Of a stretch of DNA of 64,000 bases, positions 17,951 to 25,963 are shown one piece after another; positions within the stretch are counted from its first letter, which is position 1, and each line of letters opens with the position of its first letter. This DNA comes from Enterobacteriaceae bacterium UBA7338 (GTDB taxonomy: Bacteria; Pseudomonadota; Gammaproteobacteria; Enterobacterales; Enterobacteriaceae), in the NCBI GenBank assembly GCA_002480085.1, contig DKPJ01000014.1, positions 62,001 through 126,000 of the forward strand, in the 5' to 3' direction. The position numbers and the translations under genes are program-made. Under the pieces are notes generated by a model, which ran no database searches, was not told the origin of the DNA, and saw only the letters and a program-made list of their open reading frames with translations.

Positions 17951-18420
17951 TCCGCAGGGTGCTCCTGCTGGAGAGTAAAGAGGCGAAAACGTTCCAGCGT
18001 CTCCTCGCTGACGTGGTGCTCCATGCCTTCGGCGTCGCGGCGGGCGGTTTCCGGGCTGACGCCCAGCACCAGCAGAAAGCTCTCAACGATCTGGTGTCGT
18101 TCGCGGCTCTCCTGCGCCAGCTTCTCCCCTTCCGGGGTGAGAAATACGCCGCGCCAGGGGATCTGCTCAATCAGCCCCACCGTGGCCAGACGCTTGAGCA
18201 TCTTAGCCACCGTCGGCTGGGAGACCCCCAGTCGGGCAGCCATATCCACCTGGCGGGCTTCCCCTACTTCGCGGATCAGATCGGAGATCAGCTCAACATA
18301 GTCATCAATCAGCTCCCGGCGGTGCGCTTCCCGCACCTGACGAAAGCCTTCAACATGCTCTTCGACATTCACCAATTGCGTCACTTTTTTTGTTGTTGTC
18401 TTGCCTGGGCGACGGCTCAT
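17947..18420 (-). CDS. mntR: Manganese-responsive regulator MntR
   Basis: The 157-residue product matches E. coli MntR (155), a DtxR-family repressor that binds Mn(II) and represses mntH and mntS. The winged helix is near residues 45-105 (VDMAARLGVSQPTVAKMLKR). Metal-ligand residues of the C-terminal half are visible in RRDAEGMEHHVSEET. It is divergent from mntS with about 190 bp between, where two MntR-type palindromes lie. Confidence 0.96.
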   Translation of the reverse strand: MSRRPGKTTTKKVTQLVNVEEHVEGFRQVREAHRRELIDDYVELISDLIREVGEARQVDMAARLGVSQPTVAKMLKRLATVGLIEQIPWRGVFLTPEGEKLAQESRERHQIVESFLLVLGVSPETARRDAEGMEHHVSEETLERFRLFTLQQEHPAE

Positions 18421-18510
18421 TGGACTTCCTCATGGGTAACGCGATAAATGCATCATATACGGTGGCGTCCAGTGTAAACCATAAGTAGACCAGCACAAAA
18501 AATTTAGGTA

Positions 18511-18545
18511 ATAGCCATAGCTATACAATATAGCCTGTGCTATAT
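18511..18545. promoter_or_regulatory. Two tandem MntR-type boxes
   Basis: Two palindromes of the same form sit side by side: ATAGC-CATA-GCTAT at 18511-18524 and ATATAGC-CTGT-GCTATAT at 18528-18545. Their arms match the arms of known enterobacterial MntR sites (ATAGC...GCTAT). They lie 65-100 bp before mntS and about 90-125 bp before mntR. Confidence 0.75.
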
Positions 18546-18609
18546 CTGTATGTAATGCAGACAACCTTCATGGATTGAACGTCCCACCATCAAGCAGGAG
18601 GAGGTTGAT

Positions 18610-18738
18610 ATGAACGAACTTAAGAGGTGCCTTAGCGTGTTTACCCATTCACCGTTCCAGGTTCGGTTACTGTTGCTCAATATGCTGTGCGATATGTTCA
18701 ACGGTAAGCCGCAGCAGGACGATAAAAAATCCCATTAA
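18610..18738 (+). CDS. mntS: Small protein MntS
   Basis: A 42-codon gene found by direct reading. The product starts MNELKRCLSVFTHSPFQVRL and ends PQQDDKKSH, matching the 42-residue E. coli MntS (encoded in the former rybA sRNA gene) in length and pattern. MntS is repressed by MntR and Mn and raises the intracellular Mn level, reportedly by inhibiting the exporter MntP. A strong AGGAGGAGG ribosome binding site lies before the ATG. Two MntR boxes lie upstream and a hairpin terminator follows. Confidence 0.93.
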   Translation: MNELKRCLSVFTHSPFQVRLLLLNMLCDMFNGKPQQDDKKSH

Positions 18739-18770
18739 GGCGGCGTCGCGGTACGCCGCTTCATTTTTCT
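18739..18770 (+). terminator. Terminator of mntS
   Basis: The stem GCGGCGT-CGCGGT-ACGCCGC is followed by TTCATTTTTC, starting two bases after the stop. The 250 bp from here to opgE show no other clear feature. Confidence 0.7.
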
Positions 18771-19017
18771 GTCACACTTCTCCGCCATACTGACGTTCAG
18801 TCATCGAAAAATCCTCTTATTTGCTGATTTTGCAACCACTCTCGCAAAAGATCCCTCCGTAAGCAGTTGATCTTCGCCCTCTCTCGCTCTATCTTCTCGC
18901 AGCCCTGCACAAATGCGGCTCGCGGATGCGGAATGCTCTCTTTTCCCAACGCCCTCTCCGGCAGGTATTGACCCTCTACGCCAGGGTGAGCACATGGCGT
19001 TTTCGCGATACAGCTAT

Positions 19018-20601
19018 ATGAATTTAACAATAAAAGAAACGCTCGCTGCCCGTAGCCAGGCGCTTAGCCCGTGGACGGGTTTCTACTTTCTTCAGTCGCT
19101 GCTGATCAACTATGCCCTTGGCTACCCCTTCAGCCTGCTCTATACCACCGCGTTTGCCTGCCTGCTACTGCTGCTGTGGCGTCACGCGCCGCGGACGCAG
19201 AAGGTGCTGGTGGGGATCTTCTCCCTGCTCGCCGCCTCCTACTACCCGTTTGGCCAGGCCTACGGCGCGCCTAACTTCAATACCTTGCTGGCGCTGCACT
19301 CTACCAACATGGAGGAGTCCACGGAGATCCTGACCATTTTCCCGTGGTACAACTACGTGATTGGCCTGTTTATCTTTGGCCTTGGGGTTATCGCCGTGCG
19401 GCGTAAAAACAGCGAACGCGCCGCCTGGGGCAAATGGGATCACCTCGGCGTCGCCTTCTGCCTGGCCACCGTCTTTGTCGCCCCGGTGCAGAACCTGGCC
19501 TACGGCGGCGTCTTCAATCTGAAAGATACCGGTTACCCGGTGTTTCGCTTTGTGAAAGATGTCGTGGTAAATAACCGCGAAGTCCTTGATGAGCAGAGCC
19601 GGATGGCGCAGCTTGCCGGGATGAAAGACAGCTGGAACGTGATGGCGGTGAAGCCGAAGTATCACACCTACGTGGTGGTGATCGGCGAGAGCGTGCGCCG
19701 CGATGCGGTGGGCGCGTTTGGCGGCCACTGGCAGAATAGCCCCTTTGCCAGTAGCGTCAACGGCACGCTTTTTACTGACTATGTGGCGGCCAGCGGCTCA
19801 ACGCAGAAATCGCTGGGCCTGACCCTGAACCGGGTGATGGATAATAAGCCCCAGTATCAGGATAACTTTGTCACCCTCGCCAACCGGGCAGGTTTCCAGA
19901 CCTGGTGGTTCTCTAACCAGGGACAGATTGGCGAGTACGATACCGCCATCGCCAGCATTGCGAAGCGCGCCGACGAGGTGCAGTTCTTGAAAAGCGGTGA
20001 TTTCGAGGCGGATAAAAACACCCGCGACGAGGCGCTGCTAAAGATGACCGCGCAGGTGTTAAGCACCGCGCGCAGCCAGCCGCAGCTGATCGTCCTGCAC
20101 CTGATGGGCTCCCACCCGCAGGCCTGCGATCGCACCGGCGGCAAGTACGCGGACTTTGTTCAGTCGAAGGAGACCTCGTGCTACCTCTACTCGGTGACGC
20201 AAACCGATACCCTGCTCAGCAAGCTCTACGATCAGCTGCGCAATAGCGGCAGCACCTTCTCGATGGTCTACTTCTCCGATCACGGGCTGGCCTTCAAGGA
20301 GCGCGGCAAAGAGGTGCAGTACCTGGCCCATGACGATAAGTTTCAGCAGAATTTCCAGGTGCCGTTTATGGTGCTCTCCAGCGATGACACCCGCCACCGG
20401 CTGATTAAGGCCCGCCGCTCGGCCAACGACTTCCTGAGCTTCTTTTCACAATGGACCGGCATAACCGCCAAAGAGATCGTTTCCCGCTACCGCTTTATCT
20501 CTAATGACAAAGCCGGGCCAACCTGGGTGACCAACTTCAAGCTGCAGAAGGTAGATTACAACCATCTGGGCACGGACCTGTTCGAGACCCGCTCACGGTA
20601 G
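19018..20601 (+). CDS. opgE: Phosphoethanolamine transferase OpgE (YbiP)
   Basis: From the ATG at 19018 the product has 527 residues, the same as E. coli YbiP/OpgE, which adds phosphoethanolamine to osmoregulated periplasmic glucans. N-terminal membrane helices fill about residues 1-180. A periplasmic sulfatase-like domain follows with the nucleophile motif VVVIGESVRRD (serine where EptA has threonine) and the metal site YFSDHG. A second ATG at 18994 has a better ribosome binding site, so the start is not certain. It is convergent with ompX. Confidence 0.9.
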   Translation: MNLTIKETLAARSQALSPWTGFYFLQSLLINYALGYPFSLLYTTAFACLLLLLWRHAPRTQKVLVGIFSLLAASYYPFGQAYGAPNFNTLLALHSTNMEESTEILTIFPWYNYVIGLFIFGLGVIAVRRKNSERAAWGKWDHLGVAFCLATVFVAPVQNLAYGGVFNLKDTGYPVFRFVKDVVVNNREVLDEQSRMAQLAGMKDSWNVMAVKPKYHTYVVVIGESVRRDAVGAFGGHWQNSPFASSVNGTLFTDYVAASGSTQKSLGLTLNRVMDNKPQYQDNFVTLANRAGFQTWWFSNQGQIGEYDTAIASIAKRADEVQFLKSGDFEADKNTRDEALLKMTAQVLSTARSQPQLIVLHLMGSHPQACDRTGGKYADFVQSKETSCYLYSVTQTDTLLSKLYDQLRNSGSTFSMVYFSDHGLAFKERGKEVQYLAHDDKFQQNFQVPFMVLSSDDTRHRLIKARRSANDFLSFFSQWTGITAKEIVSRYRFISNDKAGPTWVTNFKLQKVDYNHLGTDLFETRSR

Positions 20602-20610
20602 AAGATAACA

Positions 20611-20645
20611 ACGCCCGGCGGCGCTCCGCTGGCCGGGCCTACGAA
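20611..20645. repeat. REP palindrome between opgE and ompX
   Basis: ACGCCCGGCGGCGC...GGCCGGGCCTACG, a single REP unit just after opgE. Confidence 0.75.
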
Positions 20646-20673
20646 ATTGTGCCGATGCCACAACTCCCGCCCA

Positions 20674-20704
20674 TAAAAAAACGGCCCCTGAGGGCCGTTT
20701 TTGT
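20674..20704 (-). terminator. Terminator of ompX
   Basis: The perfect stem AACGGCCC-CTGA-GGGCCGTT has an A run on the left, which is the U run for the minus strand. Confidence 0.85.
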
Positions 20705-20726
20705 GTCTAGACTATCACCGGAGTGA

Positions 20727-21236
20727 TTAGAAGCGGTAACCTACGCCTGCGATCCAGGTGCCAACGTCAACGCTACGGATGCGGCTCTGCTCGTAGGAAA
20801 CGTCGATAGCAACATCTTCGATTGGGTTGAACTGCATACCCGCACCGTAGGAGAAGCCGTAGTCGCTGCTGTCAGAATGGTTAACAACATCCTGAGACTG
20901 CTGGAATTTACCGTAGCCAACACCCACTACACCGTAGATGCTTGCCCAGTCGTTCAGACGGAAAGCAGGACCTGCGGTTACGCCGTAGTACTGTGCTTTG
21001 TTGTACACGCCGCTTTCGGTACGATCTTTTTCAGTGTAGGTAAAGGAACCGATGTAACCCAGCGGAGTGTCGTTTTCGTAGCGATATTTCAGGTTGAAAC
21101 CGTTAGCTTTGTTCGCCACGCCCTGCATGTCGCTCTGAGCATAACCGCCGGAAACAGTAGAAGTTGCCGCTACAGCGGAACCTGCGGATACAGCCAGAAC
21201 AACTGCCAGTGCTGAAAGACATGCAATTTTTTTCAT
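20727..21236 (-). CDS. ompX: Outer membrane protein OmpX
   Basis: A 169-residue outer membrane beta-barrel (eight strands) of the OmpX/Ail family. A signal peptide ends at AVA, before ATSTVSGGYAQS. The conserved middle NDWASIYGVVGVGYGKF and the C-terminal SVDVGTWIAGVGYRF, ending in Phe, are nearly identical to E. coli OmpX. I use the ATG at 21236, preceded by GAGGTGG, rather than the GTG two codons earlier. Confidence 0.96.
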   Translation of the reverse strand: MKKIACLSALAVVLAVSAGSAVAATSTVSGGYAQSDMQGVANKANGFNLKYRYENDTPLGYIGSFTYTEKDRTESGVYNKAQYYGVTAGPAFRLNDWASIYGVVGVGYGKFQQSQDVVNHSDSSDYGFSYGAGMQFNPIEDVAIDVSYEQSRIRSVDVGTWIAGVGYRF

Positions 21237-21588
21237 AACCACCTCAAATGTGCTTCAAGTAAGTCCTAAGTATTAAATATAACAAAAATTATTGAGAAAC
21301 TCTTTGCGCATCACGCTGTCTAACGCGCCTTTTGATGTAACAGAACGTTTCCTTTGCTACGTATCTCTTTCAAAAAAAAGCCTTTTTTCAAGTTATGTCG
21401 CTATTATCGCGCCATAAAAGCGACATATTCATCCAGATTATTCCTAAAGATACGGTGAATAATCCAGCAACTTGTCACCATTCTACCGCGTTCCTGACAT
21501 TTATTTTCAACGCAGGCTCAACCACTGACATCTATTTCCATTACACTGCCCTCTTTACTCGGTTTGACATAAATTGACAGGAGAAAGG
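21237..21588. other. Divergent ompX/rhtA intergenic region
   Basis: About 350 bp of A/T-rich DNA without a gene. It must carry the ompX and rhtA promoters; on the minus strand a TATATT/TAATAC-rich stretch 30-40 bp before ompX is a candidate -10. I see no clear named operator and no convincing small ORF. Confidence 0.5.
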
Positions 21589-22476
21589 ATGCCTGGTTCA
21601 CCCCGCAAATTACCCGTCTGGTTACCTATAGTAATATTGCTTATTGCGATGGCATCGATTCAAAGCGGCGCATCGCTGGCAAAGTCGCTCTTCCCACTGA
21701 TTGGTGCGCCCGGCGTGACCGCCCTGCGTCTTGCTCTGGGAACAATCATTCTCGTCATTATCTTCCGGCCCTGGCGGCTGCGCTTTACGCCGGAGCAGCG
21801 TAAGCCGCTGCTGTTTTATGGCCTGGCGCTGGGGGCAATGAACTATCTCTTCTATCTCTCGATCCAGACCGTTCCGCTGGGCATTGCGGTAGCGCTGGAG
21901 TTCACCGGCCCGCTGGCGGTAGCACTTTTCTCCTCCCGCCGTCCGGTAGACTTTATCTGGGTGGTACTGGCGGTGCTGGGGCTGTGGTTCCTTCTGCCGT
22001 TGGGGCAGGACGTTTCTCATGTCGATCTTACCGGCGCGGCCTTTGCGCTCGGGGCGGGTGCCTGCTGGGCCATCTACATTCTCTGTGGCCAGCGCGCCGG
22101 AGAGGAGCACGGTCCGGCCACCGTGGCGCTGGGTTCGCTGATTGCTGCCGTGGTGTTTGTCCCCCTTGGCGCAATTCAGGCGGGGGACGCGCTCTGGCAC
22201 TGGTCGATTCTGCCGCTGGGGCTGGCCGTGGCCGTACTCTCCACCGCTCTCCCCTACTCGCTGGAGATGGTGGCCCTGACGCGCCTGCCTACCCGTACCT
22301 TTGGCACCTTGATGAGTATGGAGCCTGCGCTGGCAGCGGTATCAGGGATGATCTTCCTGAGTGAAACCCTGACGCTGGTGCAGTGGCTGGCGCTATTGGC
22401 CATTGTTGCCGCCTCTATTGGCTCTACGCTGACGCTGCGCCGTGAGAGCAAAATAAAAGAAGTTGATATTGGTTAA
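21589..22476 (+). CDS. rhtA: Threonine/homoserine exporter RhtA
   Basis: The 295-residue product has the same length as E. coli RhtA, an inner membrane exporter of threonine, homoserine and related amino acids. It has ten predicted helices in two EamA halves. Conserved stretches include VPLGIAVALEFTGPLAVALF and LMSMEPALAAVSGMIFL. The ATG at 21589 follows AGGAGAAAGG; the in-frame ATG at 21574 has no ribosome binding site. Confidence 0.95.
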   Translation: MPGSPRKLPVWLPIVILLIAMASIQSGASLAKSLFPLIGAPGVTALRLALGTIILVIIFRPWRLRFTPEQRKPLLFYGLALGAMNYLFYLSIQTVPLGIAVALEFTGPLAVALFSSRRPVDFIWVVLAVLGLWFLLPLGQDVSHVDLTGAAFALGAGACWAIYILCGQRAGEEHGPATVALGSLIAAVVFVPLGAIQAGDALWHWSILPLGLAVAVLSTALPYSLEMVALTRLPTRTFGTLMSMEPALAAVSGMIFLSETLTLVQWLALLAIVAASIGSTLTLRRESKIKEVDIG

Positions 22477-22482
22477 TTATTT

Positions 22483-22509
22483 TTCTGCACGGTCTCGCAC
22501 CGTGCAGAA
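22483..22509. other. Perfect 11-bp inverted repeat after rhtA
   Basis: TTCTGCACGGT-CTCGC-ACCGTGCAGAA, seven bases after the rhtA stop. There is no clean T run on either side, so it is a stem-loop of uncertain role (weak terminator or RNA 3' end). Confidence 0.6.
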
Positions 22510-22690
22510 TTATCCCCCCAGCGCCACCTCTCGCCCTGAATAATATTCATTAATATTCTCAACGCTTTATATAAATTAAGAATCATCTTTCTGGTTAAGC
22601 ATAAGTTACTGATATGTAAAAAATAGTCTTTTGCACCCTTGTTATTACTATTGGACCGATAGGAATAGCCAAAATAGCAAAGCCTAAAAC

Positions 22691-22710
22691 CGGTGCTATA
22701 CTTAGTTCCA
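22691..22710 (+). promoter_or_regulatory. dps promoter
   Basis: Extended -10 TGCTATACTTA with TATACT at 22697-22702. It resembles the E. coli dps promoter, which is used by sigma-S in stationary phase and by sigma-70 with OxyR under peroxide stress. The leader that follows ends in the same AAGAGGATATGAGATT as E. coli. Confidence 0.75.
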
Positions 22711-22749
22711 GTAATTACCTGGGAACATACATCAAGAGGATATGAGATT

Positions 22750-23253
22750 ATGAGTACCGCTAAACTGGTAAAAACCAAATCATCCGATCTGCTTTATACT
22801 CGTAACGATGTCGCGGACGACGATAAGAAAGCAACCGTTGAGTTGCTGAACCGCCAGGTGATCCAGTTCATTGACCTGTCCCTGATCACCAAGCAGGCTC
22901 ACTGGAATATGCGCGGCGCTAACTTTATTGGCGTGCATGAAATGCTGGACGGCTTCCGTACCACCCTGACCGATCACCTCGATACCATTGCCGAGCGTGC
23001 GGTGCAGTTAGGTGGCGTGGCGCTGGGTACGACTCAGGTCGTCAACAGCAAAACCCCGCTGAAAAGCTATCCGCTGGATATTCACACCGTTCAGGATCAC
23101 CTGAAAGAGCTGGCCGAGCGCTATGCCATCGTGGCAAACAGCACCCGTAAAGCCATTAGCGAAGCGAAAGATGAAGATACCGCAGATATCTTCACCGCCG
23201 CGTCACGCGACCTGGATAAATTCCTGTGGTTTATCGAATCTAACATTGAATAA
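22750..23253 (+). CDS. dps: DNA-binding ferritin-like protein Dps
   Basis: The 167-residue product is the same length as E. coli Dps, a dodecamer that binds DNA and oxidises and stores iron with hydrogen peroxide. The intersubunit ferroxidase ligands are visible in KQAHWNMRG, GVHEMLDGF and DHLDTIAERA. The Lys-rich N-terminus (MSTAKLVKTK) binds DNA. The start at 22750 follows GAGGATATGAGATT; the frame upstream is leader, not protein. Confidence 0.97.
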   Translation: MSTAKLVKTKSSDLLYTRNDVADDDKKATVELLNRQVIQFIDLSLITKQAHWNMRGANFIGVHEMLDGFRTTLTDHLDTIAERAVQLGGVALGTTQVVNSKTPLKSYPLDIHTVQDHLKELAERYAIVANSTRKAISEAKDEDTADIFTAASRDLDKFLWFIESNIE

Positions 23254-23273
23254 GCCATAAGCTTTATCTATTA

Positions 23274-23299
23274 CCCTCTCCCGCCCGGGAGGGGGTTTT
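23274..23299 (+). terminator. Terminator of dps
   Basis: CCCTCTCCCG pairs with CGGGAGGGGG (one G-T pair), followed by TTTTG. Confidence 0.7.
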
Positions 23300-23454
23300 G
23301 CACTTCTCTAGTGCAACCCGAGTACCACTGCCCTCTCTATCCCCACCGTAAAGTAAATCACTTGTAATAATTACCTCACACAATCGTTAATCAAGGGTTG
23401 TTTTATCGCCGCTTTGTGCGCTTAATAGCAGCACATTGTGCAACATGCCACCAA

Positions 23455-23484
23455 CGCACCAAAATGGGTCACTGAAATGGTGCA
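23455..23484 (+). promoter_or_regulatory. Two NtrC-like sites upstream of glnH
   Basis: CGCACCAAAATGGGTCA (about 23455-23471) and GTCACTGAAATGGTGCA (23468-23484) resemble the NtrC consensus GCACY-N4-TGGTGC. A GCACATTGTGC element at about 23431 may be a third. They lie about 75-130 bp before the sigma-54 promoter, the normal place for an enhancer. Confidence 0.6.
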
Positions 23485-23557
23485 TATCGCTCAGCCATGC
23501 AGGTTTTTTGTACGGCAGTTGAAAATATCGCCTTTACAAAACAATAGGTTGTAAACC

Positions 23558-23573
23558 TGGCACGATTTTTTCA
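23558..23573 (+). promoter_or_regulatory. Sigma-54 promoter of glnHPQ
   Basis: TGGCAC-GATTT-TTTCA fits the -24/-12 consensus TGGCAC-N5-TTGCA with one mismatch. It is like glnHp2 of E. coli and is used under nitrogen limitation with phosphorylated NtrC. Confidence 0.75.
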
Positions 23574-23625
23574 TACTGCGTACGTTCTCTCAGGGGATCG
23601 CCCCGTGGATATAAAAGGAAATGTT

Positions 23626-24369
23626 ATGAAGTCTGTGTTTAAAGTTTCCCTTGCTGCACTTACCCTGGCTTTTGCGGTCTCTTCCCACGCCGCCGACAAA
23701 CTGGTTGTGGCGACCGATACCGCGTTCGTTCCGTTCGAATTTAAACAGGGCGATAAATACGTTGGTTTTGACGTGGATCTGTGGGCCGCGGTAGCGAAAG
23801 AGCTGAAGCTGGATTACACCCTGAAGCCGATGGATTTCAGCGGCATTATCCCGGCACTGCAAACCAAGAACGTGGACCTGGCGCTGGCGGGTATTACCAT
23901 CACCGACGAACGTAAAAAAGCGGTCGATTTCTCTGACGGCTACTACAAGAGCGGTCTGCTGGTAATGGTTAAAGCCAACAACAACGACGTCAAAAGCGTA
24001 AAAGACCTCGACGGTAAAGTGGTGGCGGTGAAGAGCGGTACCGGCTCCGTTGACTATGCGAAAGCCAATATTAAAACCAAAGATCTGCGCCAGTTCCCGA
24101 ACATCGACAACGCCTACATGGAGCTGGGCACCAACCGCGCTGACGCGGTACTGCACGACACGCCGAATATTCTCTACTTCATCCAGACCGCCGGTAAAGG
24201 CCAGTTCAAAGCGGTTGGCGACTCTCTGGAAGCGCAGCAGTACGGTATCGCGTTCCCGAAAGGCAGCGACGACCTGCGTGAGAAGGTTAACGGCGCGCTG
24301 AAGACCCTGAAAGAGAACGGCACTTACAACGAAATCTATAAAAAATGGTTCGGTACAGAGCCTAAATAA
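23626..24369 (+). CDS. glnH: Glutamine-binding periplasmic protein GlnH
   Basis: A 247-residue periplasmic solute-binding protein for glutamine. The signal peptide ends at SSHA (residue 22). The mature chain (ADKLVVATDTAFVPFEF) has the family signature GFDVDLWAAVAKELKLDY. The start at 23626 follows AGGAAATGTT. It is the first gene of the high-affinity glutamine importer operon. Confidence 0.96.
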   Translation: MKSVFKVSLAALTLAFAVSSHAADKLVVATDTAFVPFEFKQGDKYVGFDVDLWAAVAKELKLDYTLKPMDFSGIIPALQTKNVDLALAGITITDERKKAVDFSDGYYKSGLLVMVKANNNDVKSVKDLDGKVVAVKSGTGSVDYAKANIKTKDLRQFPNIDNAYMELGTNRADAVLHDTPNILYFIQTAGKGQFKAVGDSLEAQQYGIAFPKGSDDLREKVNGALKTLKENGTYNEIYKKWFGTEPK

Positions 24370-24392
24370 TTCAGCCTGGATTCAGGTTTGTA

Positions 24393-24426
24393 ATGCCCGG
24401 TGGCGCTCGCGCTTACCGGGCCTACA
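24393..24426. repeat. REP palindrome between glnH and glnP
   Basis: TGCCCGGTGGCGCTCGCGCTTACCGGGCCTAC inside the glnHPQ operon. Such a unit may raise the amount of binding-protein mRNA relative to the membrane genes by protecting the 3' end of glnH. Confidence 0.8.
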
Positions 24427-24462
24427 TTTTTAGTTTTTCACCACGGTATACAGGAATTTATC

Positions 24463-25122
24463 ATGCAGTTTGACTGGAGTGCCATCTGGCCTGCCATTCC
24501 CATTTTGTTTGAAGGCGTCAAGATGACCCTGTGGATCTCGGTCCTCGGTCTGGCAGGCGGCTTAATTATCGGCCTTGCAGCCGGTTTCGCCCGCAGCTTC
24601 GGCGGCTGGATAGCAAACCACATCGCACTGGTATTTATTGAGATCATTCGCGGCACGCCTATCGTCGTTCAGGTGATGTTTATCTACTTCGCCCTGCCGA
24701 TGGCCTTTAACGATCTGCGCATCGATCCGTTCAGCGCCGCCGTTGTCACCATTATGATCAACTCCGGGGCCTACATCGCCGAAATCACCCGCGGCGCGGT
24801 ACTCTCCATTCACAAAGGCTTTAGCGAAGCAGGTCTGGCGCTGGGTCTCTCTAAGCGTGAGACCATCCGCCGGGTGATCCTGCCTCTGGCGCTGCGCCGT
24901 ATGCTGCCACCGCTGGGTAACCAGTGGATCATCAGCATCAAAGATACCTCGCTGTTTATTGTTATCGGCGTGGCCGAACTGACCCGTCAGGGCCAGGAGA
25001 TCATCGCCGGCAACTTCCGCGCGCTGGAGATCTGGAGCGCCGTGGCGGTGTTCTATCTGATCATTACCCTGGTTCTGAGCTTTATTTTGCGTCGTCTTGA
25101 AAGAAGGATGAAAATCCTGTGA
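24463..25122 (+). CDS. glnP: Glutamine ABC transporter permease GlnP
   Basis: The 219-residue inner membrane permease has the length of E. coli GlnP. It has about five helices and the EAA loop EAGLALGLSKRETIRRVILP that contacts GlnQ. The ATG at 24463 follows AGGAATTTATC. The upstream in-frame extension runs into the REP element and is not coding. Its stop overlaps the GTG start of glnQ. Confidence 0.96.
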   Translation: MQFDWSAIWPAIPILFEGVKMTLWISVLGLAGGLIIGLAAGFARSFGGWIANHIALVFIEIIRGTPIVVQVMFIYFALPMAFNDLRIDPFSAAVVTIMINSGAYIAEITRGAVLSIHKGFSEAGLALGLSKRETIRRVILPLALRRMLPPLGNQWIISIKDTSLFIVIGVAELTRQGQEIIAGNFRALEIWSAVAVFYLIITLVLSFILRRLERRMKIL

Positions 25123-25841
25123 TTGAATTTAAAAACGTCTCTAAGCACTTTGGTAAAACCCAGGTGCTGCATAACATCGACCTGAACATTAATCAGGGCG
25201 AAGTGGTGGTCATTATCGGTCCCTCCGGCTCCGGTAAGTCAACCCTGCTGCGCTGCATCAACAAGCTGGAAGAGATCACCAGCGGCGATCTGATCGTTGA
25301 CGGCCTGAAGGTAAACGACCCGAAGGTGGACGAGCGCCTGATCCGTCAGGAAGCTGGCATGGTGTTCCAGCAGTTCTACCTCTTCCCGCACCTGACGGCG
25401 CTGGAGAACGTGATGTTTGGCCCGCTGCGCGTGCGCGGGGCGAGCAAGAGCGAAGCGCAGAAGCTGGCTAACGATCTGCTGGCGAAGGTCGGCCTGGCCG
25501 AGCGTGCCAACCACTATCCGTCTGAGCTATCCGGCGGCCAGCAGCAGCGCGTAGCGATTGCCCGTGCGCTGGCGGTGAAGCCGAAGATGATGCTGTTTGA
25601 TGAGCCGACCTCGGCCCTCGACCCCGAGCTGCGCCACGAGGTGCTGAAGGTGATGCAGGACCTGGCCGAAGAGGGGATGACGATGGTGATCGTGACCCAC
25701 GAGATCGGCTTTGCCGAGAAGGTCGCCTCGCGGCTGATCTTTATTGATAAGGGCCGCATTGCTGAAGATGGCAATCCGCAGCAGCTTATCGAGAACCCGC
25801 CCAGCCCGCGTCTGCAAGAGTTCCTCCAGCACGTATCCTGA
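25119..25841 (+). CDS. glnQ: Glutamine ABC transporter ATPase GlnQ
   Basis: The 240-residue ATPase energises glutamine uptake. Walker A is GPSGSGKST, the signature LSGGQQQRVAIARAL, and Walker B MMLFDEPTSALD. It starts with GTG and overlaps glnP by four bases. A terminator follows. Confidence 0.97.
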   Translation: MIEFKNVSKHFGKTQVLHNIDLNINQGEVVVIIGPSGSGKSTLLRCINKLEEITSGDLIVDGLKVNDPKVDERLIRQEAGMVFQQFYLFPHLTALENVMFGPLRVRGASKSEAQKLANDLLAKVGLAERANHYPSELSGGQQQRVAIARALAVKPKMMLFDEPTSALDPELRHEVLKVMQDLAEEGMTMVIVTHEIGFAEKVASRLIFIDKGRIAEDGNPQQLIENPPSPRLQEFLQHVS

Positions 25842-25848
25842 TTTATCA

Positions 25849-25878
25849 ACGCTCTCCATCCGGGGAGCGTTTTTTTTC
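25849..25878 (+). terminator. Terminator of glnHPQ
   Basis: ACGCTC...GAGCGT stem followed by eight T residues. Confidence 0.8.
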
Positions 25879-25963
25879 CCCCGCCGGATTTCTCCCATTT
25901 CCAGACGCAGCGCTGGCAGCATCTATACTTATCTTTTTGCACTATTTTCTCAGGAGAGAGACC

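Noticed and set aside
17381..18301. 306-residue plus-strand frame across ybiR and mntR
   Set aside because: It spans two well-recognised minus-strand genes and has low-complexity Gln/Arg composition.
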